DNA of 64,000 nt, taken from contig JOHN01000026.1 in the NCBI GenBank assembly GCA_000719695.1, positions 36,751 through 100,750 on the forward strand, in the 5' to 3' direction. Source of the stretch: Streptomyces sp. NRRL F-6131 (GTDB lineage Bacteria; Actinomycetota; Actinomycetes; Streptomycetales; Streptomycetaceae). Positions 8,053 to 19,447 of the stretch are shown in pieces. The position numbers and the translations under genes were made by a program. Under the pieces are notes generated by a model that worked only from the letters and a program-made list of their open reading frames with translations, was not told the DNA's origin and made no database searches. Position 1 is the stretch's first letter. The number at the start of each line of letters is the position of its first letter.

Positions 8053-9465
8053 TCAGTAGGCACGCGCGACGATCGCGACGTTGCCCTCCTGGTCGTCCGT
8101 CTGCGGCACCGAACCGTCGGCGGCCACGATGCAGCGCACCGAAACGCCCTGCTCGGCCAGCTTGGCCTCGCCCTCCGGACCCAGCTCGGCCCAGGAGATC
8201 CGGCCCCAGCCGGTGGCGGCGGCCTCGACGGCCTCGTCGAGGTTGGTGACGTCCACCGTGCGGGCCTCGCGGCGCTCGCGCGACTGACGCAGCAGCAGGG
8301 CCTGGTCCTCGTCCAGGATGCCCGGCAGGACGGCAGCCAGGGAGTCGATCGAGACCGGCTCCTTGCCGCCCGGGATCCGGCGGGCCAGCATGGCCGTGCC
8401 GTTCTCCAGGTCGCGCGGGCCGACCTCGATGCGCAGCGGAACGCCCTTGAGCTCCCAGTCGACGGCGCGGCGGCCGAACGGGGTGTCGGTGCGGTCGTCG
8501 ACCACCACGCGGATGCCGGCGGCCTCCAGCGCGGCGCCGATCTCGCGGACCTTGGCGATCACCGCGTCGTCGCCCTTGATGGCCAGGACGACGGCCTGGA
8601 CGGCGGCGAGCCGCGGCGGGACGCGCAGCCCGTTGTCGTCGCCGTGGGACATGATCAGACCGCCGACCATGCGGGTGGAGACGCCCCAGGAGGTCTGCCA
8701 GACGTGCTCGCGCTCGGCGCCCTGCAGCTGGTAGGTGGTGTTGAACGCCTTGGCGAAGTTCTGGCCCAGCTCGTGGCTGGTGCCCATCTGCAGGGCCTTG
8801 CCGTCGCCCATCATGCCCTCGAGGGTGAGGGTGTTGATGGCGCCGGCGAAGCGCTCCTTGGCGGTCTTGCGACCGAGCACGACGTCGATGCCGAGCACGT
8901 TGGTCATGAAGTCGCCGTAGACCTGGGTGTGGATCATCGAGGCGTAGTCACGGGCGTCCTCGTAGGTGGCGTGGGCGGTGTGGCCCTCCTGCCAGAGGAA
9001 CTCGGTGGTGCGCAGGAAGACGCGCGGGCGCAGCTCCCAGCGGACCACGTTGGCCCACTGGTTGATCAGCAGGGGCAGGTCGCGGTGGCTCTGCACCCAC
9101 TTCGAGAAGTACTCGTTGATGATCGTCTCGGACGTCGGCCGGACGACGACCGGCTCGTCCAGCTGCTTGCCGCCGCCGTGCGTGACCACCGCGAGCTCGG
9201 GGGCGAAGCCCTCGACGTGCTCGGCCTCCTTGGTCAGGTAGGACTGCGGGATGAACATCGGGAAGTAGGCGTTCTGGGCGCCGGCCTTCTTGATCCGGGC
9301 GTCCATCTCCTGCTGCATCCGCTCCCACAGACCGTAGCCGTACGGTCGGATGACCATGGTGCCGCGCACCGGACCGTTGTCGGCCAGCTCGGCCTTGTTG
9401 ATGAGGTCCTGGTACCAGCGCGGGAAGTCTTCCGCCTGGGGGGTGAGAACGGGTGCCTTAGCCAT
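8053..9465 (-). CDS. proS: prolyl-tRNA synthetase, archaeal/eukaryotic type
   Basis: This is a class II prolyl-tRNA synthetase of 470 residues that attaches proline to tRNA-Pro. It begins MAKAPVLTPQAEDFPRWYQD and shows GTMVIRPYGYGLWERMQ, motif 2 with LRTTEFLWQEGHTAH, and motif 3 near GMMGDGKALQMGTSHELG. It lacks the editing insertion of the bacterial-type enzyme and ends in the short extension VAIVARAY. This is the archaeal/eukaryotic-like (type 3) form. Streptomycetes also carry a longer bacterial-type ProRS elsewhere, so this may be a second copy. The ATG at 9465 fits the conserved start; the ORF extends upstream without homology. Confidence 0.92.
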   Translation of the reverse strand: MAKAPVLTPQAEDFPRWYQDLINKAELADNGPVRGTMVIRPYGYGLWERMQQEMDARIKKAGAQNAYFPMFIPQSYLTKEAEHVEGFAPELAVVTHGGGKQLDEPVVVRPTSETIINEYFSKWVQSHRDLPLLINQWANVVRWELRPRVFLRTTEFLWQEGHTAHATYEDARDYASMIHTQVYGDFMTNVLGIDVVLGRKTAKERFAGAINTLTLEGMMGDGKALQMGTSHELGQNFAKAFNTTYQLQGAEREHVWQTSWGVSTRMVGGLIMSHGDDNGLRVPPRLAAVQAVVLAIKGDDAVIAKVREIGAALEAAGIRVVVDDRTDTPFGRRAVDWELKGVPLRIEVGPRDLENGTAMLARRIPGGKEPVSIDSLAAVLPGILDEDQALLLRQSRERREARTVDVTNLDEAVEAAATGWGRISWAELGPEGEAKLAEQGVSVRCIVAADGSVPQTDDQEGNVAIVARAY

Positions 9466-9685
9466 GGGCGAATCGTACGGGGAGCGGGCCCCCGACTTCG
9501 AATCCGTTCCGCGGTGCCGCCCGGAACCCGTCATCGGTGTCCCGCCCCCGGGCGCACGCCCCCGACACGCGCGCACCACCCCGCACCCCTCTGGACGCCG
9601 CGCCCGAGCCGCTGTTCGCTGGAGTGGGGCGGGACGTCGAGGGGGGTTCGGAGCAGCACGTCGAAGGACCGGATGGGAGGCCGCG

Positions 9686-10486
9686 ATGGCTTCAGCTGGG
9701 ATGACCGGCACGACCGCAGGACCCGCCGCCGCCGGGGAGGCCGGCGCCCGGGCCCGGGACTGGGCGGAGATCCAGGAGCGGATGCTGGTACCGCTCTACG
9801 AGGCCGTCCACGACCGCCTGGAGGTCGGTCCGGCGACCAGCGCGCTGGGCCTGGGCTGCCGCTCGGGCCTCGCCCTGCTGCTGGCGGCCGGCCGGGGCGC
9901 GCAGGTGGCCGGGCAGGAGCCCGACGCCGAGCTGCGCGCGCTGGCCCGCCGTCGCGGTCTGCGGGTCGGCGCGGGCCACCGGCCGGCGGCGGACGTCGCC
10001 CGCTCGGCCTATTCGCTGGTCACTGTTTTCGAGCAGCCGCCGCCGGGCGGCGAACCGCGCCGGACGGTCGCCGCGGCGGCGCGTCTGGTGCTGCCCGGCG
10101 GGCACGTGGTGCTGGCCGCCTGGGGGCCGCCGGAGCGCTGCGAGAGCGCGGCCGTGCTGGACGTCGCCCGGCGGATGGCCCGGCGCAGCGGCGCGCGCGA
10201 CCCGTTCGAGCTGAGCCCGCCCGGGGCGCTGGAGGACCTGCTGGCCGGGACCGGTCTGCGGCCGGCCGGGGGCGGGCGGGTCGGCTGCCCGTTCGCCTAC
10301 CCGGACCTGGACAGCGCGGTGCGGGGGCTGCTCTCCACCGGGCTGTACGACGCCGCGGCGGAGTTCGCCGGGCCGCCGCTGGTCGCCAAGGAGCTGGAGG
10401 AGGCGCTGCAGCCGTACCTGCGGCCGGACGGCACGGTGCGGATGGCGAACGTCTTCCGCTACCTGATCGCCGAACGGCCCCGCTGA
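9686..10486 (+). CDS. class I SAM-dependent methyltransferase-like protein
   Basis: This is a 266-residue protein on the plus strand between convergent proS and ftsH. The start at 9686 has GGGAGG 5 bases upstream. The fold resembles a Rossmann-type methyltransferase: SALGLGCRSGLALLLAA at motif I, an acidic residue after the second strand, and LPGGHVVLAAWGPPE in the post-motif-III region. Substrate is unknown. Motif I (GLGCRSG) is a variant of ExGxGxG, so SAM binding should be confirmed. It appears monocistronic. Confidence 0.75.
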   Translation: MASAGMTGTTAGPAAAGEAGARARDWAEIQERMLVPLYEAVHDRLEVGPATSALGLGCRSGLALLLAAGRGAQVAGQEPDAELRALARRRGLRVGAGHRPAADVARSAYSLVTVFEQPPPGGEPRRTVAAAARLVLPGGHVVLAAWGPPERCESAAVLDVARRMARRSGARDPFELSPPGALEDLLAGTGLRPAGGGRVGCPFAYPDLDSAVRGLLSTGLYDAAAEFAGPPLVAKELEEALQPYLRPDGTVRMANVFRYLIAERPR

Positions 10487-10570
10487 CGGCCCGGCGGGAG
10501 CGGGCCGGCGGCGCGCCACCGGCGAGCAAGGGCAACGGGCAACGACAGCGACAGCGACAGCGACACCAAC

Positions 10571-10605
10571 GGAGGGGCGCACGTCACCGTGACGCGCGCC
10601 CCTCC
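10571..10605. terminator. bidirectional hairpin between methyltransferase and ftsH
   Basis: A near-perfect 17-bp inverted repeat (ggaggggcgc arm, one mismatch) lies between the convergent gene ends at 10486 and 10621, so it can serve both strands. Confidence 0.75.
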
Positions 10606-10620
10606 GGTCGGCCCACCGGC

Positions 10621-12537
10621 TCAGGCCTGGTCGAGCACCTTCCGGGGCACCCCCGCCGCCCGGTAGGCCTCCTCCTCGTCGAGCGTCTCGGCCTCCAGCA
10701 GCGCCGCCGCCAGCGCGTCCAGCCGGACCCGCTCCTCGGTCAGCAGCCGCACCGCTTCCTCGTAGCACTCCGCGACGATCCGCCGGGCCTCCTCGTCGAC
10801 GGCGTCCAGCGTGGTCGGCGCGGCGGAGAGCCCGTACGCCCCCTGCGGATCGGACGGGACGGCGGTGAGCCGGCCGACCCGCTCGCTCATGCCCCAGCGG
10901 CCGGCCATCCCCCGGGCGATGTTGGTGACCTGCTCCAGGTCGCTCTCCGCCCCGGTGGTGATCACCCCGTAGACCACCTGCTCGGCGGCCATCCCGCCGA
11001 GCGCGCCGATGATCCGGCCGCGCAGGTAGGGCTCGGTGTAGGAGTACCGGTCGGCCTCCGGGGTGGAGAGGGTGACGCCGAGCGCGCGGCCGCGCGGCAC
11101 GATGGTGATCTTGCGGACCGGGTCCGCGCCCGGCTGGAGCATGCCGAGCAGGGCGTGGCCGCTCTCGTGGTACGCCGTCCGCTCGCGTTCGGCCTGCGGC
11201 ATCACCAGCGGCCGGACGGCGCCCAACTGGACCTTCTCCAGCGCGTCCGAGAGGTCGCGCTCGTTCACCGTGTCCTGGCGGCGCTTGACCGCGAGCAGCG
11301 CGGCCTCGTTGACCAGGTTGGCGAGCTCGGCGCCGGTCATGCCGGGGGTCGCCTTGGCGAGCCGGGTGAGGTCGGCGTCGCCGGCCAGCGGGACGTGCCG
11401 GGTGTGGATGCCCAGGATGGCCGCGCGGCCGTCGCGGTCGGGCGGGCTGACGGTGATCCGCCGGTCGAACCGGCCGGGGCGCAGCAGCGCCGGGTCGAGC
11501 ACGTCCGCCCGGTTGGTGGCGGCGATGACGATGACGCCCTCCGAGCCGGTGAAGCCGTCCATCTCGGTGAGGATCTGGTTGAGCGTCTGCTCCCGCTCGT
11601 CGTGGCCGCCCAGGCCGCCGCCGCTGCCGCGCTGGCGGCCGATGGTGTCGATCTCGTCGATGAAGACGATCGCCGGGGCGACCTTGCGGGCCTCGGCGAA
11701 CAGTTCGCGCACCCGGCCGGCGCCGACGCCGACGATCATCTCGATGAACTCGGAGGCGGAGGCGGAGAAGAACGGCACGTCCGCCTCGCCCGCGACGGCC
11801 CGGGCGAGCAGCGTCTTGCCGGTTCCGGGCGGGCCGCTGAGCAGGACGCCGCGCGGCATCTTGGCACCCAGTCGGCGGTACTGCTGCGGGTTCTTCAGGA
11901 AGTCGACCACCTCGCTCAGTTCGGCCTCGACCTCGTCGATGCCGGCCACGTCGGCGAAGGTGGTGCGCCGGCCGGCCTCCACGGCGACCGGCTTGGGCGG
12001 GGGCTTGCGCCCGAACGCGCCACCGGGGCCACCGGCCATCCGGCGGGCGAGCAGGACCCAGACCAGGATCAGCAGCAGCATCGGGGCCAGCGAGATGAGC
12101 AGGTTGGCGAGGAAGCTGCGCTGCTGGACGACCGGCTCGGCGGTGACCTCGACGCCCTGCTGCTGGAGGGTGTTCCAGAGGTCGTCCCCCGCGAAGACCG
12201 GCCGCTGGGTGTCGAACTCGGTGTACGTCCCCTTGCCGCCGTCCGGCTTCGGCCCGGCGTTCTTGAGGGTGCCCTCGATCGCGTCGCCCTTGGAGTAGAT
12301 CTTGGTGATGTTGCCCTTGTTCAGCTGGTTGTTGAACTCCGTGTAGGAGATCGTGGTGGCGCCGCCGGGGCCGAAGAAGGACAGCAGCAGGTCGCTGATC
12401 AGGAAGACCACGAGGGCGGTCAGGACGAGGCCGATCCAGCCGCCGGGCATCTTGCGGCGCGGGGGCGGCGGGGGCGGGGCGCCCTCGGAGCGCCACGGCT
12501 GGTCGGGGGTCTGGCGCGGCGGCACGGGATCAGTCAC
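10621..12537 (-). CDS. ftsH: ATP-dependent zinc metalloprotease FtsH
   Basis: This is a membrane AAA+ protease of 638 residues that degrades unfolded and regulatory membrane or cytosolic proteins. Two membrane spans (about 33-53 and 144-164) flank a small external domain. Walker A is GPPGTGKT (about 234), Walker B FIDEID, the SRH region follows, and the zinc site HESGH lies at about 455-459, with a third acidic ligand downstream. Length is normal. The start is a GTG with no clear Shine-Dalgarno. It resembles the second FtsH paralogue of streptomycetes, not the one next to folE. Confidence 0.95.
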   Translation of the reverse strand: MTDPVPPRQTPDQPWRSEGAPPPPPPRRKMPGGWIGLVLTALVVFLISDLLLSFFGPGGATTISYTEFNNQLNKGNITKIYSKGDAIEGTLKNAGPKPDGGKGTYTEFDTQRPVFAGDDLWNTLQQQGVEVTAEPVVQQRSFLANLLISLAPMLLLILVWVLLARRMAGGPGGAFGRKPPPKPVAVEAGRRTTFADVAGIDEVEAELSEVVDFLKNPQQYRRLGAKMPRGVLLSGPPGTGKTLLARAVAGEADVPFFSASASEFIEMIVGVGAGRVRELFAEARKVAPAIVFIDEIDTIGRQRGSGGGLGGHDEREQTLNQILTEMDGFTGSEGVIVIAATNRADVLDPALLRPGRFDRRITVSPPDRDGRAAILGIHTRHVPLAGDADLTRLAKATPGMTGAELANLVNEAALLAVKRRQDTVNERDLSDALEKVQLGAVRPLVMPQAERERTAYHESGHALLGMLQPGADPVRKITIVPRGRALGVTLSTPEADRYSYTEPYLRGRIIGALGGMAAEQVVYGVITTGAESDLEQVTNIARGMAGRWGMSERVGRLTAVPSDPQGAYGLSAAPTTLDAVDEEARRIVAECYEEAVRLLTEERVRLDALAAALLEAETLDEEEAYRAAGVPRKVLDQA

Positions 12538-12662
12538 CCATCGGACAATACGGACATCTGCTCGGCGCCTCCAAGCGCAACGCCGCGCCCCGACCGACCC
12601 CGACGCACCCCGACCGGGCCCGGCCGGCCCGGGTCGTCCCCGCCCTCGGCCCGCACCGCCTC

Positions 12663-12706
12663 GGTCAGCCCCGGTCGTCCGCCCCGGTCAGCCCCGGTCG
12701 TCCGCC
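12663..12706. repeat. 21-bp direct repeat at the 3' end of the GNAT gene
   Basis: Two exact 21-bp copies (12663-12683 and 12686-12706) lie in tandem. The second contains the stop codon of the acetyltransferase gene; the first lies just outside it. This looks like a local slippage duplication that copied the gene end. Confidence 0.7.
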
Positions 12707-13227
12707 GCGGCCGACCCCGGCCACTCCTCGGCGGTCAGCGCGAACCGCTCGTGGTCCCGCCAGGCCCCCTGCAGGAACAGCATCCGCGGCGTGAACCCCT
12801 CGTGCCGGAAGCCCAGCCGCTTGGCGAGCGCGATCGACCGCCCGTTGTCCGGCTGGACGTTGATCTCCAGCCGGTGCAGGCCGAGCCCGCCCTCCGGGAG
12901 CCCGGCGAAGCAGCGGTCCAGCACCAGCCGCATGCCCTCGGTCATCCGCCCGGTGCCGGCGAACGGCAGGAACGAGTCGTAGCCGAGCGAGCCGTTGCAG
13001 AAGCGGCCCATCACGATGTTGGCCACGTTGACCTTGCCGACCAGTCCCCCGGTCTCCAGGTCGACGATCAGGAAGGTCCGCAGGCCCGGCCCCTGGCGCT
13101 CCAGCAGGTCCGGCAGCGCGTCCGGCTCGACCGGGTTCCACCGGCCGATGTGCTCGGCGGACCGCCGGACCGCCTCGGCGTACGCCTGCTCGTCCCCGGC
13201 CCGCGGGGCCCTGATCGTCACTCGCAT
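12688..13227 (-). CDS. RimJ/RimL-type GNAT N-acetyltransferase
   Basis: This is a 179-residue protein of the GNAT superfamily. MRVTIRAPRAGDEQAY starts the fold, IGRWNP resembles the RimJ/L helix, GRMTEGMRLVLDRCF is the acetyl-CoA-binding region, and HRLEINVQPDNGRSIALAKRLGF is the classical RimJ/L motif B. Such enzymes acetylate the N-terminus of ribosomal proteins or small amines; the substrate here is unknown. The start at 13227 was chosen over an upstream ATG at 13251 because the fold begins there; neither has a good ribosome site. It lies between ftsH and ffh on the same strand. Confidence 0.85.
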   Translation of the reverse strand: MRVTIRAPRAGDEQAYAEAVRRSAEHIGRWNPVEPDALPDLLERQGPGLRTFLIVDLETGGLVGKVNVANIVMGRFCNGSLGYDSFLPFAGTGRMTEGMRLVLDRCFAGLPEGGLGLHRLEINVQPDNGRSIALAKRLGFRHEGFTPRMLFLQGAWRDHERFALTAEEWPGSAAADDRG

Positions 13228-13262
13228 CGGACCATCATCTCGGATGACCATCGGGCGTGCGA

Positions 13263-13299
13263 ACGGCCCACCGCCCGGGCGAACCGGGTGGTGGGCCGT
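13263..13299 (-). terminator. hairpin after ffh
   Basis: A 16-bp inverted repeat (acggcccacc arm, one mismatch, 5-base loop gcgaa) lies downstream of the ffh stop at 13337 and upstream of the GNAT start. Confidence 0.7.
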
Positions 13300-13336
13300 A
13301 CGTCCGGGGCCCGCGGGCAGCGGGACCGCGGCAGGA

Positions 13337-14902
13337 CTACAGGAGGTCCTTGAACTCCTTGGGCAGCTCGAAGTCGGCCGGGCCCTTGCCCGCGCCGAGG
13401 CCGAACGCGCCGCCCTGGTCGGGCGCCTGGCCGGCACCGGGGCCGAGCGCGCGGCGCTCGGCGGCCGCGGCCTCCTCCTGCGCCCGCTTCAGCGGGTTGC
13501 CGCTCTTGCGCTTGCCCTTGGCGGCCGGGGCCTTCTTGGCGCTCTTCTTGCCGCCGCCACCCATGCCCGGGATGCCCGGCATGCCGGGGACGCCCTTGCC
13601 GGAGGCCATCGCCGACATCATCTTGCGGGCCTCGAAGAACCGCTCGACCAGGTTCTTCACCTCGCCGACCTGGACGCCCGAACCCTTGGCGATACGGGCC
13701 CGGCGCGAGCCGTTGATCAGCTCCGGCTCGGCACGCTCGACCGGGGTCATCGACTTGATGATCGCGCCGACGCGGTTGACGTCCTTGTCGTCGATGTTGT
13801 TGATCTGCTCGCGGATCTGACCCATCCCGGGCAACATGCCCAGCAGCTTGGAGATCGAGCCCATCTTCTGGACCTGCTCCAGCTGCGACAGGAAGTCGTC
13901 CAGCGTGAACGCCTTCGGGCCGCCGCGCAGCTTGGCGGCGATCTTCTCGGCCTCGGCCTGCGAGAAGGTCTGCTCGGCCTTCTCGATCAGCGAGAGGACG
14001 TCACCCATGCCCAGGATGCGCGAGGCCATCCGGTCCGGGTGGAAGGCGTCGAAGTCGTCGACCTTCTCGCCGTTGGAGGCGAACATGATCTGCCGGCCGG
14101 TGACGTGCGCGACCGAGAGCGCGGCACCGCCGCGGGCGTCGCCGTCGAGCTTGGAGAGCACCACGCCGGTGAAGTCGACGCCGTCGAGGAAGGCCTGCGC
14201 GGTGGTGACCGCGTCCTGGCCGATCATGGCGTCGACGACGAACAGGACCTCGTCCGGGTTGACCGCGGCCCGGATGTCGGCGGCCTGCTGCATCAGCTCG
14301 GCGTCGATGCCGAGGCGGCCGGCGGTGTCGACGATGACGACGTCGTGCTGCTTCTGCTTGGCGTACTCGATCGAGTCCCGGGCCACCTGGACCGGGTCGC
14401 CGACGCCGTTGCCCGGCTGCGGGCCGTAGAACGCCACGCCCGCGCGGTCGGCGACGACCTGCAGCTGGTTGACGGCGTTGGGGCGCTGGAGGTCGCAGGC
14501 GACCAGCAGCGGGGTGTGCTTCTGCTGCTTCAGCCAGTGGCCGAGCTTGCCGGCCAGGGTGGTCTTGCCGGCACCCTGGAGACCGGCGAGCATGATCACC
14601 GTGGGGCCGGTCTTGGCGAACCGCACCCGGCGGGTCTCGCCACCGAGGATGGCGATGAGCTCCTCGTTGACGATCTTGATGATCTGCTGCGCCGGGTTCA
14701 GCGCGCCGGAGACCTCGGAGCCGAGCGCGCGCTCCTTCACCTGCTTGATGAAGGCCCGGACGACCGGCAGCGCGACGTCCGCCTCCAACAGCGCGATGCG
14801 GATCTCGCGGGCGGTGGCGTCGATGTCCGCCTCGCTCAGGCGGCCCTTGCCCCGGAGGTTCTTGAACGTCGCTGCGAGGCGATCGGAAAGGGTGTCGAAC
14901 AC
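13337..14902 (-). CDS. ffh: signal recognition particle protein Ffh
   Basis: This is the GTPase subunit (SRP54) of the signal recognition particle. It binds 4.5S RNA and signal sequences and delivers ribosomes to FtsY. The N domain begins VFDTLSDRLAATFKNLRGKG, the G1 loop is GLQGAGKTT (about residue 104), G4 is the TKLD-type SKLDGDARGG, and the methionine-rich M domain (LLGMLPGMG) binds RNA and signal. The Gly/Met-rich C-terminus with GMPGIPGMGGG is typical of actinobacteria. I chose the GTG at 14902 giving 521 residues. Its receptor ftsY lies 8 kb away. Confidence 0.97.
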   Translation of the reverse strand: MFDTLSDRLAATFKNLRGKGRLSEADIDATAREIRIALLEADVALPVVRAFIKQVKERALGSEVSGALNPAQQIIKIVNEELIAILGGETRRVRFAKTGPTVIMLAGLQGAGKTTLAGKLGHWLKQQKHTPLLVACDLQRPNAVNQLQVVADRAGVAFYGPQPGNGVGDPVQVARDSIEYAKQKQHDVVIVDTAGRLGIDAELMQQAADIRAAVNPDEVLFVVDAMIGQDAVTTAQAFLDGVDFTGVVLSKLDGDARGGAALSVAHVTGRQIMFASNGEKVDDFDAFHPDRMASRILGMGDVLSLIEKAEQTFSQAEAEKIAAKLRGGPKAFTLDDFLSQLEQVQKMGSISKLLGMLPGMGQIREQINNIDDKDVNRVGAIIKSMTPVERAEPELINGSRRARIAKGSGVQVGEVKNLVERFFEARKMMSAMASGKGVPGMPGIPGMGGGGKKSAKKAPAAKGKRKSGNPLKRAQEEAAAAERRALGPGAGQAPDQGGAFGLGAGKGPADFELPKEFKDLL

Positions 14903-15026
14903 GTCGTCGCGGGTCCTCTGCGGCATCGGTCTGAGTACGGTCGTCGTCCCCAAGGGTATCCGGCCGGTCCGGGGACGGTCTCCACCCGGGTTGGGAGGAA
15001 CTCGAACCGGTGCCGGAGCAGGCCCC

Positions 15027-17546
15027 TCAGCCCAGTGCCGCCCGCACCGCCGCCGCCACCTCCCCGGCCCGCCCCGCGGTGAGCGGACGGCCCTCCGCGT
15101 CGGTCAGGTAGAAGGCGTCCACGGCGTCCGCGCCCAGCGTGGAGACGTGCGCGGTCCGCACCCGCACCCCGGCGCCGTCCAGCGCCCGGCCGATCCGGTG
15201 CAGCAGCCCGGGGGCGTCGTGGGCGCGCACCTCCAGCACCGTCGCGCTCGCCGAGGCGACCGGCGGCGCCACCGCCACCACCGGCGGCGGGGTCGGGATC
15301 CCCCGCCGGCGCGGCGCGGCCGCGTCCCGCTCGGCCAGCCGGCGCGCGACGTCCAGCGAGCCGTCCAGCGCCCGGCGCAGATCGGCCCGCAGCCGCGCCG
15401 CCTCCGGCAGCTCGCCGAACTCGGCGGCCACCGTCCAGGACAGCAGCAGCACCGGCCCGGCGCCGATCGGGTCCAGCTCGCGCAGCCCCGCCGAGCGGAC
15501 CGCGAGCCGGTGCAGGGCCAGCACCCCGGCGACCGTGCCGAGCAGCCCGGGCCGGTCCGGGACGGCCAGCAGCAGCCGGACACCCATCGACTCGCTGCCG
15601 GCCGCGTCCGCCTCGCTCTGGGCCAGCAGGGAGAGCGCGGGCCCGCCGGTCCGCGCCGCCTCCACCGCCAGCCGTTCCTGCTCCGCGGTCGGCTCCCCCT
15701 CCCCCGCCGACGGGTGCCCCCCGCCGGCGTCCGCGAAGGAGTGCGCCCCGGCCAGCCGGGCGGCGGCCCGCGCGGCCAGCCCGTCCACCAGCGAGGCCCG
15801 CCAGCGGCTCCACGCGGCCGGACCGGTGGCCAGCGCGTCCGCCTCGGTCAGCGCCCGCAGCAGCTCCAGCCGCAGCGGCGTGGTGACCGCCTTGACGACC
15901 GCCTCGACGGTGGCCGGGTCGTCCGGGTCGCGCCGCGTCGCGGTGTCCACCAGGGTCAGGTGGTGGCGGACCAGCACCGCGAGGGTCTCCACCGACTCCG
16001 GGTCGAAGCCCATCCGGGCGGCCGTGTCGCGGACGATCACCTCGCCCGCCTCGCTGTGGTCGCCGGGCCAGCCCTTGCCGATGTCGTGCAGCAGCGCGGC
16101 CACCAGCAGCAGGTCCGGCCGGGCCACCCGGCGGGTCATCGCCGCGGCCCGCACCGCGGTCTCCACCAGGTGCCGGTCCACCGTCCAGCGGTGCACCGCG
16201 TTGCGCTGCGGCCGGCAGCGGACCCGCTCCCAGTCCGGCAGCAGCCGGCTGATCAGCCCCTCCGCCTCCAGCGCCTCCCAGACCGGCAGACAGGCCTCGC
16301 CCGCCCCGAGCAGGGTGACCAGCTGCTCGCGCGCCTCGTCCGGCCACGGCACCGGCAGCGGGCGGCACTCGGCGGCCAGCCGACGCACCGTCGCGTAGGA
16401 GACCGTGAGCCCGTTCTGCGCGGCGGCGGCCGCGGCGCGCAGCGGCAGCACCGGGTCCGCGGCGGGGCGCGCGCCCTGGGCGAGCACCGCCTCGCCGTCC
16501 TGTTCGACCACGCCCTCGGCGAGCGGCCGCCGCTCCACCGCGCCCCGGGCCACCGCGCCGCCGCCGCGCCCGGCCGCGCCGAACGGCCCGGTGAAGGTCC
16601 CGGTGAACGGGAACGCCCGCCGGTGCGGGCGGCGGCCCCGGGTCGAACGGGCGGCCAGCACCCGGTCCACCGCCCGCCAGGTGACGTCGGAGGCGTAGGC
16701 GATCGTCCGGGCCGCCTCGTAGACCTGCCGCAGCAGGGTGTCCGCGTCCAGCACCCCGAGCCGCTCGGCGACCTGGTCCTGGTCCTGGAGGGCGAGCCGC
16801 TCGGTGGCCCGGCCGGTGACCAGGTGGAGGGCGTCGCGGACGTCGGCCAGCCGGTGCGCGGCGGCGTCCAGGCCCTCCCGGGGCGCGTCCGCCAGCCAGC
16901 TCGCGGCGATCGCGTTGAGCGCGACCACGTCCCGCAGCCCGCCCCGGGCCTCCTTGAGGTCCGGCTCCAGCAGGAAGGACAGCTCACCGTGCCGCTCGGC
17001 CCGCTCCCGCCCCAGCTCGCGCAGCTCGGGCAGCCGCTGCGCCGCGCCGGCCCGCCAGTCGGCGAGCACGGTGGAGCGCAGCGCGGCGGTGAGCGCCGGA
17101 TCGCCGGCCACGTGCCGGGCGTCCAGCAGGCCGAGCTGCGCCTTGAGGTCGGCGGCCGCCACCGCCCGGGCCTCGGCCGGGGTGCGGACGGCGTGGTCCA
17201 GTGCGGCGCCGGAGTCCCAGACCGGGTACCAGAGGCGCTCGGGCAGGGTCCGGTCCAGCCGGCCCTCGTGCAGCAGCAGCACGTCGAGGTCGCTGCGCGG
17301 GGAGAGTTCGCCGCGCCCGTAGCCGCCGACCGCGACCACCGCGACCCCGGCGGGCGCGCCGGCCGCCGCGAACAGGCCGGTCAGCCAGTCGTCGGTGCGC
17401 GCGGACAGTTCGGCGCGGCGGGCCCGGCCGCCGGGTCCGGGGGCGGTGAGCAGCCGGGCCCGGGCGGCGGCGGGGCCGTCCGGACCGGGGTCGGCCGGAC
17501 CGGACCGGTCCTGACCGGAGTGGGAGTCGTCGGTGTGGGTGGCCAT
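15027..17546 (-). CDS. glnD: [protein-PII] nucleotidyltransferase GlnD
   Basis: GlnD is the bifunctional nitrogen sensor that modifies and demodifies PII. It has 839 residues: a nucleotidyltransferase head with GGYGRGELSPRSDLDVLLL (about 74-92), an HD hydrolase domain with LLHDIGKGWPGDHSE (about 485-499), and two C-terminal ACT domains (near 655 and 770) for glutamine sensing. In Streptomyces the homologue adenylylates GlnK rather than uridylylating it; that is family knowledge, not visible here. It is third in amtB-glnK-glnD, separated from glnK by 186 bases containing a hairpin. Confidence 0.95.
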   Translation of the reverse strand: MATHTDDSHSGQDRSGPADPGPDGPAAARARLLTAPGPGGRARRAELSARTDDWLTGLFAAAGAPAGVAVVAVGGYGRGELSPRSDLDVLLLHEGRLDRTLPERLWYPVWDSGAALDHAVRTPAEARAVAAADLKAQLGLLDARHVAGDPALTAALRSTVLADWRAGAAQRLPELRELGRERAERHGELSFLLEPDLKEARGGLRDVVALNAIAASWLADAPREGLDAAAHRLADVRDALHLVTGRATERLALQDQDQVAERLGVLDADTLLRQVYEAARTIAYASDVTWRAVDRVLAARSTRGRRPHRRAFPFTGTFTGPFGAAGRGGGAVARGAVERRPLAEGVVEQDGEAVLAQGARPAADPVLPLRAAAAAAQNGLTVSYATVRRLAAECRPLPVPWPDEAREQLVTLLGAGEACLPVWEALEAEGLISRLLPDWERVRCRPQRNAVHRWTVDRHLVETAVRAAAMTRRVARPDLLLVAALLHDIGKGWPGDHSEAGEVIVRDTAARMGFDPESVETLAVLVRHHLTLVDTATRRDPDDPATVEAVVKAVTTPLRLELLRALTEADALATGPAAWSRWRASLVDGLAARAAARLAGAHSFADAGGGHPSAGEGEPTAEQERLAVEAARTGGPALSLLAQSEADAAGSESMGVRLLLAVPDRPGLLGTVAGVLALHRLAVRSAGLRELDPIGAGPVLLLSWTVAAEFGELPEAARLRADLRRALDGSLDVARRLAERDAAAPRRRGIPTPPPVVAVAPPVASASATVLEVRAHDAPGLLHRIGRALDGAGVRVRTAHVSTLGADAVDAFYLTDAEGRPLTAGRAGEVAAAVRAALG

Positions 17547-17607
17547 GCGAAGTCCCCGTCCGTGCTCGTGCGGGTCGGTCGAACGGCGCCGGAACGCCGT
17601 CGGCGGA

Positions 17608-17630
17608 CCTGCGACCGTGGAGGTCGCAGG
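17608..17630 (-). promoter_or_regulatory. hairpin in glnK-glnD gap
   Basis: A perfect 9-bp inverted repeat (cctgcgacc / ggtcgcagg, 5-base loop) lies between glnK and glnD. It could lower read-through into glnD or protect a processed glnK transcript. A tandem duplication of an about 18-bp cgggcgaggcgtccgg unit lies nearby at 17668-17715. Confidence 0.5.
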
Positions 17631-17732
17631 CCCGCGGAGGTGCTGCCGTAGTGGTCCGGGCCGAGTACCCGGGCGAGGCGTCCGGACGGGGCGCCCGGGC
17701 GAGGCGTCCGGGCGAGGTCCGGGCGCCGTTCC

Positions 17733-19447
<1,715 letters not shown>

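Noticed and set aside
7827..8249. Plus-strand 140-residue ORF over the proS end
   Set aside because: It is antisense to proS, Arg/Pro-rich and has no ribosome site.
10544..10565. Tandem gacagc hexamers downstream of the methyltransferase gene
   Set aside because: Only three to four copies in a noncoding gap; looks like ordinary slippage and is not associated with a function.
8644..13353. Plus-strand 1569-residue open frame
   Set aside because: It runs antisense across proS, ftsH and the GNAT gene and reads as Gly/Arg/Pro-rich nonsense, typical of GC-rich shadow frames.
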